DNA of 39,669 nucleotides, taken from a bacterium BMS3Abin03 (GTDB lineage Bacteria > Bacteroidota > Ignavibacteria > Ignavibacteriales > Ignavibacteriaceae). This document shows, piece by piece, positions 25,452 to 34,936 of this stretch. The DNA lies in the NCBI GenBank assembly GCA_002898075.1, contig BDSV01000228.1, positions 1 through 39,669 of the forward strand. The letters are read 5' to 3'. The notes beneath the pieces were generated by a model. The model was not told the DNA's origin. It did not search any database and was given only the letters and a program-made list of their open reading frames with translations. Each line of letters begins with the position of its first letter. Positions within the stretch are counted from its first letter, which is position 1. The position numbers were made by a program, and so were the translations under genes.

Positions 25452-26882
25452 TTATTCGAATTTAATGGCTTTCAAAACAATTATAAATTTGCTGCCCGAT
25501 GGCTCGTTGTTCTCCACTTTAATTTCCGCTTCCATTTCATCTAAAATTGTTTTTACTAAACTTAAACCCAAGCCGTAACCTTTTATTCCGATTTTTTCAG
25601 AATCTCCGCTTCTATAAAATCTGTCAAATATTCTTTTTTTATCCAGGTTATTTATGCCAATCCCGTTGTCTGCTACTATCAATTCTATATTATCCCCGTT
25701 TTGCCGGAGAGTAACATTCACCTCTTTGTTATTAGGTGAATATTTGACGGCATTATCCACAAGGTTTTCAATAACCATTGCAAATTTATCGGAATCACCT
25801 TTGCTGTAAATATTTCCTTGAATATTTAGTTTTATCGAGTGGGAATTTATTTTTGCCGGAATATTCGTCTTTATAAATTTACTCAGATTGAAGATAGATT
25901 TACTTTCCTCTGATTTCTTATCCTGCTTCGAGAGAAGCAAGAGGGTTTTTACAATCTTAACCATATGGTCTGTCTGGTTCAAAAGCTGTTCAAGTGAATA
26001 TCTGTATTCTTCAGTACTGCGGCTTTTCTTTAAAATATATTCAAGCTCTGTTTTCATAGCTGTTAACGGGTTCATCAGTTGATGTGAAGCGTGATCGGTA
26101 AATTGCGATAGCTGATTAACATAAGATTCTATTCTATCGAACAGCCCATTTAGTGTATCTCTTAATCTGCCCAGCTCGTCGTTGGGGTGTGCCGGGTACT
26201 CAATTCTCGAGGTAAGACTTTTAGCCGATATTTGCTTTGCTGTTTCTATAATTTTATTTATCGGGTAGAGACTTTTCTTTCCGATAAGAAAACTCGCAAT
26301 CAGTATAATAATAATTATTGCGGGAAGAATGATTAAATTAAAATGAATTATTTGATCCATCATTTCCTGAAGCTCTGTTTCGAAAGTTGCAAGCTGTACT
26401 ATTGCAACTTTTCTTCCGCCCGAATTATAAAGCGGAAAATACCCCACCCGCAGCTTATCATCGCCTACGGTAATATATCCGAATGAATAATTAGAGTAAT
26501 CGGTAACCGTATCTATCGGTATCTTTTTGTAATTCTGCAAGTTATCGCTTGAGATCAGAATGTCACCGGACAAATTGTAAAGCTGAAGAAAATAAGGAGT
26601 CTTGGTAATTGTTTTGAAATCGGGTTCCGCCAGTTCAGAGAAACTTATGAGCGATATTGTTGAGTCTTGTATATCTAGCGTAGATACTATTTTCCCTATT
26701 TCATACCTCAATCTATTGTCGATAGTAGTATTCATTACATAACGTGTAATGGAAATAAGCACCGAGTTGAAAAAGATAATGATTATAAGGAAGATAAAAA
26801 CGTTCCAGAAGATAAATCTTCTTAATGTAGGAGTAAGGAAGCTGAAATTAAAATTATGAATCTTTTTTGAAAAGGTCGCCAT
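25452..26882 (-). CDS. Membrane sensor histidine kinase with HAMP domain
   Basis: This is a classical two-component sensor of 476 residues (from the ATG at 26882; a GTG at 26939 would add 19). Membrane segments lie at about 20-45 and 170-192, with a sensor domain of about 120 residues outside. A HAMP linker (SLYPINKIIETAKQIS...ELGRLRDTLNGLF) leads to a HisKA domain with phosphoacceptor His267 in TDHASHQLMNPLTAMK. The ATPase domain has NLVDNAVKYSP, VADNGIGI and GYGLGLSLVKTIL. It follows its OmpR-type regulator gene in one operon. The pair is divergent from the multiheme cytochrome gene and may regulate it. Confidence 0.94.
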   Translation of the reverse strand: MATFSKKIHNFNFSFLTPTLRRFIFWNVFIFLIIIIFFNSVLISITRYVMNTTIDNRLRYEIGKIVSTLDIQDSTISLISFSELAEPDFKTITKTPYFLQLYNLSGDILISSDNLQNYKKIPIDTVTDYSNYSFGYITVGDDKLRVGYFPLYNSGGRKVAIVQLATFETELQEMMDQIIHFNLIILPAIIIIILIASFLIGKKSLYPINKIIETAKQISAKSLTSRIEYPAHPNDELGRLRDTLNGLFDRIESYVNQLSQFTDHASHQLMNPLTAMKTELEYILKKSRSTEEYRYSLEQLLNQTDHMVKIVKTLLLLSKQDKKSEESKSIFNLSKFIKTNIPAKINSHSIKLNIQGNIYSKGDSDKFAMVIENLVDNAVKYSPNNKEVNVTLRQNGDNIELIVADNGIGINNLDKKRIFDRFYRSGDSEKIGIKGYGLGLSLVKTILDEMEAEIKVENNEPSGSKFIIVLKAIKFE

Positions 26883-26958
26883 ATTTTCAAACTGAATTTT
26901 GACCTTTATTATAATAAAACTATCTGATAACAACAACACCTGTTAATAGGATGTTAAT

Positions 26959-27630
26959 TTATTCAGCAATCAGCAGATAACCCTCGCCGTATAATGTTTT
27001 AATATACTTTTTCCCCGTGCTTTCTTCCAATTTCTTTCTAAGGTTTTTAATTGTGGCTTCACATACGTTGGTTTTAGGAACAAAATTCAATTTCCAAACA
27101 TGTTGAATCAGTTGTTCTTTATTTATAACCGTTCCCTGGTTAAGTATAAAGAATTTCAAAAGTTCAAATTCTTTTTCGGTTAATTCAATAATATTTCCGG
27201 AATGAGTTTGAACTTTCCTTTCCAGCAGGTTTACTGAAAGCTCTTCGAAATCCAATATTTCCTGTTCATAATTATATCTTCTCACTACTGCGTTTATCCG
27301 TGCCATTAACTCTTCGAAGGAGAAAGGTTTGGTTACATAATCATCGGCACCCACATTTAGCGCCTGCACTTTATTGGATGTTTGAGTTAAAGCCGTGAGT
27401 AATATTATCGGGGTTCTGTTTTCGGCATCTCTTAATTGTTTGCAAACTTCAATTCCTGTAACCTTCGGCATTTTCCAGTCCAGCACTATCACATCGAATT
27501 GGATTTTATCGATGAGGTTTAAAGCTTCTTCCCCATCCTTTGCAATCATAGCGTGATGCCCTTCTTCAAGAAAGTTTTTTCTTAAGGGTTCTGCTATCTG
27601 TATTTCATCTTCTGCAATAAGAATTTCCAT
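26959..27630 (-). CDS. OmpR-family response regulator
   Basis: The 223-residue protein has a receiver domain (ILIAEDEIQIAEP, phosphoacceptor Asp51 in VIVLDWKMPKVTG, Thr in LLTALTQ and Lys in YVTKPFSFEELM). The C-terminal winged-helix DNA-binding domain has LTEKEFELLKFFILNQGTVI and a recognition helix near TNVCEATIKNLRKKLEESTG. It is the first gene of a two-gene operon with the HAMP sensor kinase that follows. It lies 185 bases from the divergent cytochrome start, so its binding sites would be expected in that gap. Confidence 0.95.
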   Translation of the reverse strand: MEILIAEDEIQIAEPLRKNFLEEGHHAMIAKDGEEALNLIDKIQFDVIVLDWKMPKVTGIEVCKQLRDAENRTPIILLTALTQTSNKVQALNVGADDYVTKPFSFEELMARINAVVRRYNYEQEILDFEELSVNLLERKVQTHSGNIIELTEKEFELLKFFILNQGTVINKEQLIQHVWKLNFVPKTNVCEATIKNLRKKLEESTGKKYIKTLYGEGYLLIAE

Positions 27631-27815
27631 AACATAATATTTTTTAAAATAAATAAACTAAAAAGCGTTTTGTTAAACAAGAAAAGATTGAAAATATGAA
27701 AAACTTTTCAACATTGTTAATTTTACTCAACTATCAACTAATGCTATTTTTGAAACAGTTAATCATAAAGTTACTGGAAATAAAAAATCATATTCTCACA
27801 CAAACAGAGGGAAAA

Positions 27816-29750
27816 ATGAAAAAACTAATACTAACTCTCGCAGGAATATTTTTAACGGCTGCCATGGTATTTCCACAAGGATACGTTGGTCCGCTAAAAT
27901 GTTTAACCTGCCATTCTGATAAACAAGGTTGGAGTTCATCATTACATGCCAACGGCTACTCAATGCAGCTCGACGACACACACACTATGCAGGATAAGCT
28001 AGGCATTGTTAATGATTACGACCAAAACAGTATAGACGATTTCCACGATGGTTTGGATTTCAATACTATCAGCAGTGTATTCGATCCTTATAAACCGAAT
28101 GCTCCTGTTTTAGCATACAGTACACAGAACGGTTATACAATTAAGATTGGTGAAGTAACTCATAAGGTTTATCTTACCTATGGCGGAAGCGGATATTGGA
28201 AACAGCGTTATGCTGTTAAAATAAATACTTCCGAAGGTGAATCTGCAGATTATTACATTTCACCGATTCAGTATAACGAAAAAACTCATGAATATGTTCT
28301 TTATCATGCAGATGCCTGGTATGATTCGAATGATGATCCGATATATACCAATGCATCTACTCTTGCCGATGCATCCCAAAATAGTCGTAGTCTTGCAAAA
28401 GGATGTTCCGGCTGCCATGTTACCGGTTTGGAGATTGCAGGGCAGGATGCAAATGGTGAATGGATATTTAGTGGTGCTGGTGTTTTAGATGAGTCTCAAT
28501 ATACCGATCTTAATAACTTCTATGATATTAATGGTGACGGCACTCTCGACCAAATAAATGTTGGTTGTGAAAAATGTCACGGACCTGGTGAAGATCATGC
28601 AGTTAACTTTCCTGGTGACAAAAGCAAAATTATTAACCCGGCAACAGATTTATCTGTTTGGCAGGCAAATAATCTTTGCGGCATGTGCCATTCGAGAGGT
28701 CATAGTAAACCGAACGGTACTTTTGGATTTCCATTTAATGATGATAACCTGACCTCCTGGTCTGTTGGTGATATTGTTACAGATTATTACGATTATGCAG
28801 CAGGATATTGGGGTGACGGCAAAAACTCTAAATCGCATCATCAACAGTTTCTAGATTTTTATAGAAGCGGTAAACCCAATTTCCAATATCACAATGTTGC
28901 ATGCTACGAGTGCCACGATCCGCATGGTACTGCTGAACATCAAATAGTAACAGAAGTTGAGGAAGAAGACAGCACGGGAAATCCAATTACTATCGTTACA
29001 GAGAATGACAATAATACATTGTGTTTATCTTGCCATGCAACTCATGGTGACTTTACAGATATCCCGGTAGAATGGGTTGCTGATTATCAAAATCATATTA
29101 GTGATATTGCACCGATAGTTTCTGCTCATACAAATCACCCTTATGATCCGGATGGAACAACCAGTGCTTCACGCTGTAGTAAATGTCATAATCCTAAAGT
29201 TGCTAAGAGCGCAATTAATTATGATATTCACTCTCACACTTTTGAAGCGATTGCACCGGAAAAAACAAAAATATTTCAAATGCCTAGTAGCTGTGCAGTT
29301 AGCTGCCATAGAGATATTGAAAATGGAGCAGATCCAATTTTTAACATAGGTGTAGATGCAGATCTTGGTGATTGGACAGAAACCACCGATATTGCATTAG
29401 CTGATTCTTTAATGAACTATTATGGTCCCGGCGGAATATGGTGGGATCACATAGTTAAAGTTGAAAGAGAGAATTCGGGAATTCCAGAAACTTATGCTCT
29501 ATCGCAAAACTTCCCGAACCCGTTTAACCCGGCTACCCAGATAAACTTCTCGATTCCGGAAGCTTCTACCGTTAAGATAGTTGTTTATGACATCGTCGGT
29601 CGCGAAGTAGAAGTGCTTGTAAATGATTATCTGGATGCAGGTAATTATTCCACGAGCTGGAATGCAGCCAATTATGCATCGGGAATTTACCTCTACAGGA
29701 TGGAAACAAACGGATTTGCTCAGGTGAAAAAGATGATTCTTATGAAATAG
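27816..29750 (+). CDS. T9SS-exported multiheme cytochrome c
   Basis: This is a 644-residue extracytoplasmic haem protein. The signal peptide MKKLILTLAGIFLTAAMVFP is followed by seven CxxCH haem-binding sites: CLTCH (29), CSGCH (197), CEKCH (251), CGMCH (288), CYECH (363), CLSCH (403) and CSKCH (454). An atypical CAVSCH (493, CxxxCH) may carry an eighth haem. The C-terminal 90 residues (NFPNPFNPATQINFSIPEAS to GIYLYRMETNGFAQVKKMIL) are a type IX secretion sorting domain. The ATG at 27816 has a GAGGG five bases upstream; longer readings back to 27696 would hide the signal peptide. The product would be released or anchored at the cell surface, which suggests electron exchange with outside partners. 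The exact reaction is unknown. Confidence 0.92.
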   Translation: MKKLILTLAGIFLTAAMVFPQGYVGPLKCLTCHSDKQGWSSSLHANGYSMQLDDTHTMQDKLGIVNDYDQNSIDDFHDGLDFNTISSVFDPYKPNAPVLAYSTQNGYTIKIGEVTHKVYLTYGGSGYWKQRYAVKINTSEGESADYYISPIQYNEKTHEYVLYHADAWYDSNDDPIYTNASTLADASQNSRSLAKGCSGCHVTGLEIAGQDANGEWIFSGAGVLDESQYTDLNNFYDINGDGTLDQINVGCEKCHGPGEDHAVNFPGDKSKIINPATDLSVWQANNLCGMCHSRGHSKPNGTFGFPFNDDNLTSWSVGDIVTDYYDYAAGYWGDGKNSKSHHQQFLDFYRSGKPNFQYHNVACYECHDPHGTAEHQIVTEVEEEDSTGNPITIVTENDNNTLCLSCHATHGDFTDIPVEWVADYQNHISDIAPIVSAHTNHPYDPDGTTSASRCSKCHNPKVAKSAINYDIHSHTFEAIAPEKTKIFQMPSSCAVSCHRDIENGADPIFNIGVDADLGDWTETTDIALADSLMNYYGPGGIWWDHIVKVERENSGIPETYALSQNFPNPFNPATQINFSIPEASTVKIVVYDIVGREVEVLVNDYLDAGNYSTSWNAANYASGIYLYRMETNGFAQVKKMILMK

Positions 29751-29783
29751 ATTCCTCCTTTATTTCTATTTCTTACAGAGAAG

Positions 29784-29818
29784 AAAACCGCCTGGTTATT
29801 GTGCCGGGCGGTTTTTTA
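29784..29818 (+). terminator. Intrinsic terminator after the multiheme cytochrome gene
   Basis: AAAACCGCC at 29784-29792 pairs with GGCGGTTTT at 29807-29815, with three more pairs inside (TGG with CCG) and a small loop. The A-run before and the T-run after (29812-29817) make it work in both directions. It therefore can also end the minus-strand transcript of the DUF4920 and lipoprotein genes. It lies 34 bases after the cytochrome stop. Confidence 0.9.
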
Positions 29819-29834
29819 TTTTGGTTTTTAATTG

Positions 29835-30311
29835 TTATTCCTCGCTTTTTATTTCGGCACCCGAACCTTGGATTTGATAAATGGTAACGGGACCTGAAAT
29901 TGACGACGGATCAAAATCTTCTCCTTTTTCTTCTGCCTGGTGCTCGTAATAATTAATTGCTTCTTCTTTCGATAATTTAATCTTGTACACTTTACCTTCT
30001 ACTAGAGCTGTTTTACCTTTGGCTTCCTGTGGAAAAACTATTTCATCATCTTCTACTTTAACTTTTATTCTCTGTCCTTCCCGGTTCGAAGAAAGCTCTA
30101 TCCAGCAGCCAGCCATCGGGCACACATCTAATACTTTTCCTTCTACCAAAACCGTTTTATCAAGATACGCTTCCGGGTTATCTATAATATCCGAGATTTT
30201 TGTTTTCTCTTTTAATGATAGATGTTCACCATACTTTTCAGTAACGGTTTGTGCAAATAACAGATTTGCGGCTAATATAACCGCCGAAAAAAAGAAAATG
30301 GAACTTTTCAT
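29835..30311 (-). CDS. DUF4920 family exported protein
   Basis: The 158-residue protein has a signal peptide ending at about LLFAQ. The main domain has the OB-like signature of DUF4920, YLDKTVLVEGKVLDVCPMAG followed by CWIEL, then a second strand set with KTALVEGKVYKIKLS. The pair of cysteines in CPMAGCW is conserved in this family and could bind a metal or redox partner. The family has no proven function. The gene follows the lipoprotein gene by 51 bases on the same strand, so they may be cotranscribed; both would sit in the cell envelope. Confidence 0.82.
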   Translation of the reverse strand: MKSSIFFFSAVILAANLLFAQTVTEKYGEHLSLKEKTKISDIIDNPEAYLDKTVLVEGKVLDVCPMAGCWIELSSNREGQRIKVKVEDDEIVFPQEAKGKTALVEGKVYKIKLSKEEAINYYEHQAEEKGEDFDPSSISGPVTIYQIQGSGAEIKSEE

Positions 30312-30362
30312 ATTATTTTACCTGATTTTGTTTATGAATGTTGTTTGATTTTAGTAAGCCAA

Positions 30363-31178
30363 TTATTTGAATTTGATCGTAATAGATCTCTTTAATTCTA
30401 ATTTCATTCCCGGTATATTTCCTATCAATTCCTTCATATCATCGAGATTTTCCGGGGGATGCTTTTTCAGCTTTTCGAGACTCTCTTTATTATTCAAAAG
30501 CTCGCTGAAATCGATTCCCAGCAAGGTTACTTCCGAGCCGTCCACGTAGGTAGCATTAGATTCTACAATTTCGCCATTGAACTCAATGACAATACTTATT
30601 TTCATTCCCTTCATCATATTAATAAATTGGTCGTTCATACCTTCCTCACCGGATTCAGTTTCTTCTTCGGCTGTTTCTTCTTCTGTTTTTATGTCTTTTT
30701 CAATTTCGGGTCGATCGATTATTACCTCTGCCACATCACCGGGAATAAATTTAAATGTATAATACTCTTCTTCCTTATTTTCTCCATCACCGCCGGTACC
30801 TGTTGGTACTTTCTCGTTCGGGTCGGGTTCCATTCTTATAGTATTCAGATCATCAAAAGCATAAACTGCTTTGTAACCTTCCCACTCATCTTTCTTGATT
30901 TCCTCACCGGATATATATTTAACATTCTTTCCCAGCTCGGACGCTTTATCTTTCAGCTCATCTTCTTTGAATAAGCTGAACTTTTCGGGAGTGCCGGTTG
31001 AATCCTGAAATGAACTCATAAATTGAGTCATCATTTCAATAACAGCACTGCTCATCAAAACCGTTTCTTCTATTGTTCCGCTTCCGTCTTTGTTTACTTT
31101 AACTTTTGTATCTACTTTAATACAGCCGGAAAAAATTAACGGAATAAATAAAAGAATTATTAGCTTGAGTATTTTCAT
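30363..31178 (-). CDS. Lipoprotein of unknown function
   Basis: The 271-residue protein starts MKILKLIILLFIPLIFSGC, a clear lipobox with Cys19. The next segment, KVDTKVKVNKDGSGTIEETV, recalls the beta-rich LppM-like lipoproteins found in several phyla. A central acidic stretch (about 150-180, rich in E, G and T) separates it from a C-terminal segment ending LELKRSITIKFK. No enzyme motif was found. It is the last gene on this strand before the 223-base gap below the Ser/Thr kinase; upstream regulation is not visible. Confidence 0.75.
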   Translation of the reverse strand: MKILKLIILLFIPLIFSGCIKVDTKVKVNKDGSGTIEETVLMSSAVIEMMTQFMSSFQDSTGTPEKFSLFKEDELKDKASELGKNVKYISGEEIKKDEWEGYKAVYAFDDLNTIRMEPDPNEKVPTGTGGDGENKEEEYYTFKFIPGDVAEVIIDRPEIEKDIKTEEETAEEETESGEEGMNDQFINMMKGMKISIVIEFNGEIVESNATYVDGSEVTLLGIDFSELLNNKESLEKLKKHPPENLDDMKELIGNIPGMKLELKRSITIKFK

Positions 31179-31401
31179 TTCTCCTGCCCTTATTATGAAT
31201 AAATTTATTTGGTTGTAAGAAAAATCAAGAAAAAAATCTTGGATTGCAATTGTGAATCTCTTTAGAGAAAATGAGAATTCGATTCGCAGAATTTATAATG
31301 TAATTATCGGATTTTTTGTATTACATATCTTCAAACCCGGCTTTATCATATATATTCTGTATATAACTGTAACCAATTAAATTAATATCAAATCACATTT
31401 A

Positions 31402-32709
31402 TCAACGCGCGGCTTTTCTCTTTACAGAGCGGCTCTTCGATCCGGTGCTGTATCTTCTTTTAGTTTGTAACTGCTGATTTCTTTTAGGTTGTACGGTATG
31501 GTTGTTATTTTCCAAATTGTTGTTCTTCTCTATATTGTTTTTATTGTTATCCTGTATGAAAATTGAATCCTCATTCAAACCGGGGTCTGATGGACCGTAA
31601 GGTGCGGGTGCGGGTCCCGGAACGATCAAAAAGTATATCAGGATCAATGCTAATACTCCGATACCTCCGAATATAATATATTTTTTGTTTGATGATTTGT
31701 TCTTAAGCGGTTTTAATCTCTGCGGCTGTTTACTCACCGGCGGAGTATCCTTTTGCTGTTTTGGAGGAATTGGCGGAGGGGTGGTTACCGGAGAGGATGC
31801 AATTACAGTTTTAGCTCCCGGTTTGCTTTCGCTCTCGACAGGCGGTTGATCAATAATTGTTTTGTCTGCTGTTCCGCAAAACGCCTGGGTCTTGGATTGT
31901 TTTGCGAGTAGTAATTTAATGAATTCATCGGTGTCGGCAATACGTTCGTTCCTGTCTTTTTTAACAGAGGCAAATAGAACATTAACAACCCATTCTGAAA
32001 TGTGCGGATAAAATCCTCTCGGATCTTTTATTTCTCCGCTTACAATTTCATTCATTATCTCAAAATCGCTGTCGGTGTCAACGTTAAACGGAACTCTGCC
32101 GGAAAGCATTTCATAAAATGTAACGCCAAGACTATAAATATCCGTCCGGTTATCAATATCCTTAACTGCCTTTATCTGTTCGGGCGACATATAATATATT
32201 GTGCCCATCTTTGTACCGGTTTTAGTTAGTCCCTTGTCCTGCAGAATTTTAGCAATACCGAAATCAAGTATTTTCACAGTATCATCCCCGGCAATAAGAA
32301 TATTGCTTGGTTTAATATCCCTGTGAATAATTCCTTTTTTATGCGCATAACCGACTGCTTCAAGCATCTGGTTGAGAATCCAGATTGCTCGCTGTTCGGG
32401 CAAAGGACCGGTGTTGGATATTAATTGTTTTAACATTATACCGTCAACATATTCCATTACCATGCAATAATTATCTCCCTCGTAGAAATAATTATAGAGT
32501 GTAACAATATTCGGATGAATTAAGCTCGCCTGAATTTTTGCTTCATGCCTGAACCGTTCGGTAAAATGCGAATCTTTTGTAAGTATAGGGTTGAGTACTT
32601 TTATTGCAACTTTTCTGTCGAGCATTTCGTCGTTGGCAAGATAGACGGTTCCCATTCCGCCCTCGCCAAGTTTTTTAATAATTTTATAATCACGTATTTG
32701 TTCGAGCAT
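31402..32709 (-). CDS. Membrane-anchored eukaryotic-like Ser/Thr protein kinase (PknB type)
   Basis: This is a Hanks-type kinase of 435 residues. The glycine loop LGEGGMGTVY (14-23), Lys37 in VAIKVL, HRDIKPSN (129-136) and DFG (149-151) are intact, so it should be active. After the catalytic domain (about 1-275) come a Pro/Gln-rich linker, one membrane helix (344-363) and a short Asn/Lys-rich tail outside. There are no PASTA repeats, so its input is not the peptidoglycan type. The ATG has GGAG eight bases upstream. It is the last gene of a seven-gene minus-strand run that also holds a PP2C phosphatase and two FHA proteins, and it directly follows the FHA-ABC transporter. Confidence 0.94.
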   Translation of the reverse strand: MLEQIRDYKIIKKLGEGGMGTVYLANDEMLDRKVAIKVLNPILTKDSHFTERFRHEAKIQASLIHPNIVTLYNYFYEGDNYCMVMEYVDGIMLKQLISNTGPLPEQRAIWILNQMLEAVGYAHKKGIIHRDIKPSNILIAGDDTVKILDFGIAKILQDKGLTKTGTKMGTIYYMSPEQIKAVKDIDNRTDIYSLGVTFYEMLSGRVPFNVDTDSDFEIMNEIVSGEIKDPRGFYPHISEWVVNVLFASVKKDRNERIADTDEFIKLLLAKQSKTQAFCGTADKTIIDQPPVESESKPGAKTVIASSPVTTPPPIPPKQQKDTPPVSKQPQRLKPLKNKSSNKKYIIFGGIGVLALILIYFLIVPGPAPAPYGPSDPGLNEDSIFIQDNNKNNIEKNNNLENNNHTVQPKRNQQLQTKRRYSTGSKSRSVKRKAAR

Positions 32710-32731
32710 GTAAATTTCTCCGTTTGTTTTT

Positions 32732-34936
32732 CTAACGTACGTCTTTTCTTTTTAATGAATATGCTGTAAGAAGAAAGTATAAAACCGAGTAACCTAAAAT
32801 CATTATTATATCAACTGCAAAGTTACTTGCAGAAAAACCCAAAGCATCTATTCCCTGATCATAATACCCTTTATACTCAAAAATTGTTAATGCCTCGAAG
32901 GACCATCTTGCCGGCATAAATGCAGCCAACAGTTTTTCGAGAGTGCTCATATTTGTAAAAGTGCTTATCAGCCCGCCCAGAATTACCTGCGGAATTAAAA
33001 CCAGCGGTATTAATCCCATCGCAGCTTCGGTTGTTGAGACGAGTGAAGAGACAACCAATCCCAGCGTCAGAGCCGGCAGGGATGTAAGAAGCAGCATAAA
33101 AAACATACCTGTAACCGAAGAATTCATATCGAGCGAAGGAACTACGATTATTGCCAGCACAAAACATTGAATTACACATAAAAATAATAGAACCGTAATT
33201 TTAGAAAACAAGTAGGATGGAATTTTTAAATTTACCATCCTTTCCCGTTTGTAAATTGCCTGCTCGCTTACTATTTCTCTTGCAGCGTTCGAGCAGCCCA
33301 GCCATACAGCCGCTATTACAAGAATAAAAAGTGCTGCGGTTTTTTCCTCGGGTTCGTTAAATACCAGTGCAATTAAAACAGCAATAATCGGCGCCTGAAG
33401 CAAAAGGATTGCCGTGCTAACATTGTCTCTTAATTTTACTTTGAAATATCTGCTTGTTAATGTAAGATATTGTTTTAAATCTGCCCGGCGTTTTTTTGTT
33501 TCCGATGTAACCTTTGTTGGCTGGCTTTGTACAACGGAATTTTTCCGGCTTTCAACAAACTGTTTATACTCACTTGATTTACGGAATTTATCTTTCCAGT
33601 AATCCGGCTCTTTTGTTTCAAGCTTTTCAAATATTTCATAAGGTTTGTTAACTTCAAAATAATCCACTGCTTTACTTGCCTTCCCGAAGTAAGCCAGTTT
33701 ACCGCCTTTTGTAAGCACGATAAGATGTGACAGAATTTCAAAATTATCTTTAGTAATATTATGAGTAGTAAGAATAACAATCTTTCCTTTTGCTGCAATG
33801 TTCTTCAGAAGATACATTACATCCAGATCGGTTTTCGGATCGAGTCCGCTGGTGGGTTCATCAAGAAAAAGAATGGATGGTTCGGTCAACAATTCCTGCC
33901 CGAGGTTAACGCGCTTTCTTTGCCCGCCGCTGATTCCCTTTTTCTCAGCCGAGCCGATAAGGGTATCGCGGGTATCTTCCAGCCCTAGTGTTTCTAATAC
34001 GCCCTCAATCTGGGTTGAAATATCTTCATTGGAATAATTATCGAGCCGGAGTCTGCCTGTGTATTCGAAGGATTCTTTTACTTTCAATTCACGGTGAATT
34101 ATATCATCCTGCGGTACATAACCAATCTGTCCTTTAAACAAATCGAAATTGGAATAAAGCGATTGGGAATTTATAAAAACATCACCCGTTGAAGGACGAA
34201 CAACCCCGTTCATCATCATCATTAGCGATGTCTTACCGGCACCGCTTGGTCCTATTAAACCGACGAATTCACCGGGCAGGATCGTTAGTCCTATTTCGTC
34301 AACAATCGTTCTGTCTTTTACTTTAAAAACCACATCATCGGTGGCTATCTGGATATCACCCTTAATTTCCTTTTCTGCAGAATATAAAGTGCCGAGGTTG
34401 AGCGGAACGCCCCCGATTGTAATAATATCTTTCGGGGCAACTTTTTCTTTTTTAATCTTCCTGCCGTTTATAAATGTGCCGTTCGAACTGTTAAGGTCTT
34501 CAAGAAACCAGTCATTACCTGTTTTTTCCAGCTTAGCATGCTTCCGTGAAACCTTAATATTATTTATAACAAGATCGTTATCGCTTGTTCTTCCAATTGT
34601 AATCAAAGTTTTTTCACGGGCAATAACGGTATGCAGTCTTTCTTCTTTTGGTAACTGAGTTGCTCCATCTGCCATTTTAATAAACGGTTCCAAAAGTTTC
34701 CAATCGAAGGTGTAACTTTTGCTGAAAGTTATGACATCACTTTGGGTTACATTTCTCGAAGTTATTTTTTCACCGTTTACGTAAGTACCGTTGGTAGAAC
34801 CGGTGTCTTCGAGGGTAATAACATTATTCTTAATAATAAATTTTGCATGGGTCGATGAAACACTTTTGTTATCAATAACAATATGACAGGCGGTCGATCT
34901 GCCGACAAGGACAACTCTTTCTTTCGAGTCATTCAT
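32732..34936 (-). CDS. Tandem-FHA ABC-2 type transporter (FHA-FHA-ATPase-permease)
   Basis: A single 734-residue protein joins two phosphothreonine-reading FHA domains, an ABC ATPase and its own permease. FHA1 (about 1-75) has VGRS, SSTHA and STNGTYVNG; FHA2 (about 105-180) has IGRTSDND, VSRKHA and SSNGTFING. The ATPase has Walker A GPSGAGKTS (229-237), signature ISGGQ (335-339) and Walker B LFLDEP (356-361). About six membrane helices follow from residue 510 (ABC-2 type). The same domain order occurs in mycobacterial Rv1747, which is regulated by its neighbour kinase PknF. Here too a Ser/Thr kinase gene follows by 22 bases. The gene overlaps the LEA-like gene by four bases. The substrate is unknown. 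Confidence 0.94.
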   Translation of the reverse strand: MNDSKERVVLVGRSTACHIVIDNKSVSSTHAKFIIKNNVITLEDTGSTNGTYVNGEKITSRNVTQSDVITFSKSYTFDWKLLEPFIKMADGATQLPKEERLHTVIAREKTLITIGRTSDNDLVINNIKVSRKHAKLEKTGNDWFLEDLNSSNGTFINGRKIKKEKVAPKDIITIGGVPLNLGTLYSAEKEIKGDIQIATDDVVFKVKDRTIVDEIGLTILPGEFVGLIGPSGAGKTSLMMMMNGVVRPSTGDVFINSQSLYSNFDLFKGQIGYVPQDDIIHRELKVKESFEYTGRLRLDNYSNEDISTQIEGVLETLGLEDTRDTLIGSAEKKGISGGQRKRVNLGQELLTEPSILFLDEPTSGLDPKTDLDVMYLLKNIAAKGKIVILTTHNITKDNFEILSHLIVLTKGGKLAYFGKASKAVDYFEVNKPYEIFEKLETKEPDYWKDKFRKSSEYKQFVESRKNSVVQSQPTKVTSETKKRRADLKQYLTLTSRYFKVKLRDNVSTAILLLQAPIIAVLIALVFNEPEEKTAALFILVIAAVWLGCSNAAREIVSEQAIYKRERMVNLKIPSYLFSKITVLLFLCVIQCFVLAIIVVPSLDMNSSVTGMFFMLLLTSLPALTLGLVVSSLVSTTEAAMGLIPLVLIPQVILGGLISTFTNMSTLEKLLAAFMPARWSFEALTIFEYKGYYDQGIDALGFSASNFAVDIIMILGYSVLYFLLTAYSLKRKDVR

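Noticed and set aside
27696-27815. Longer N-terminus for the multiheme cytochrome
   Set aside because: The extension would bury a good signal peptide, while ATG 27816 has a GAGGG ribosome site and starts exactly at the signal peptide.
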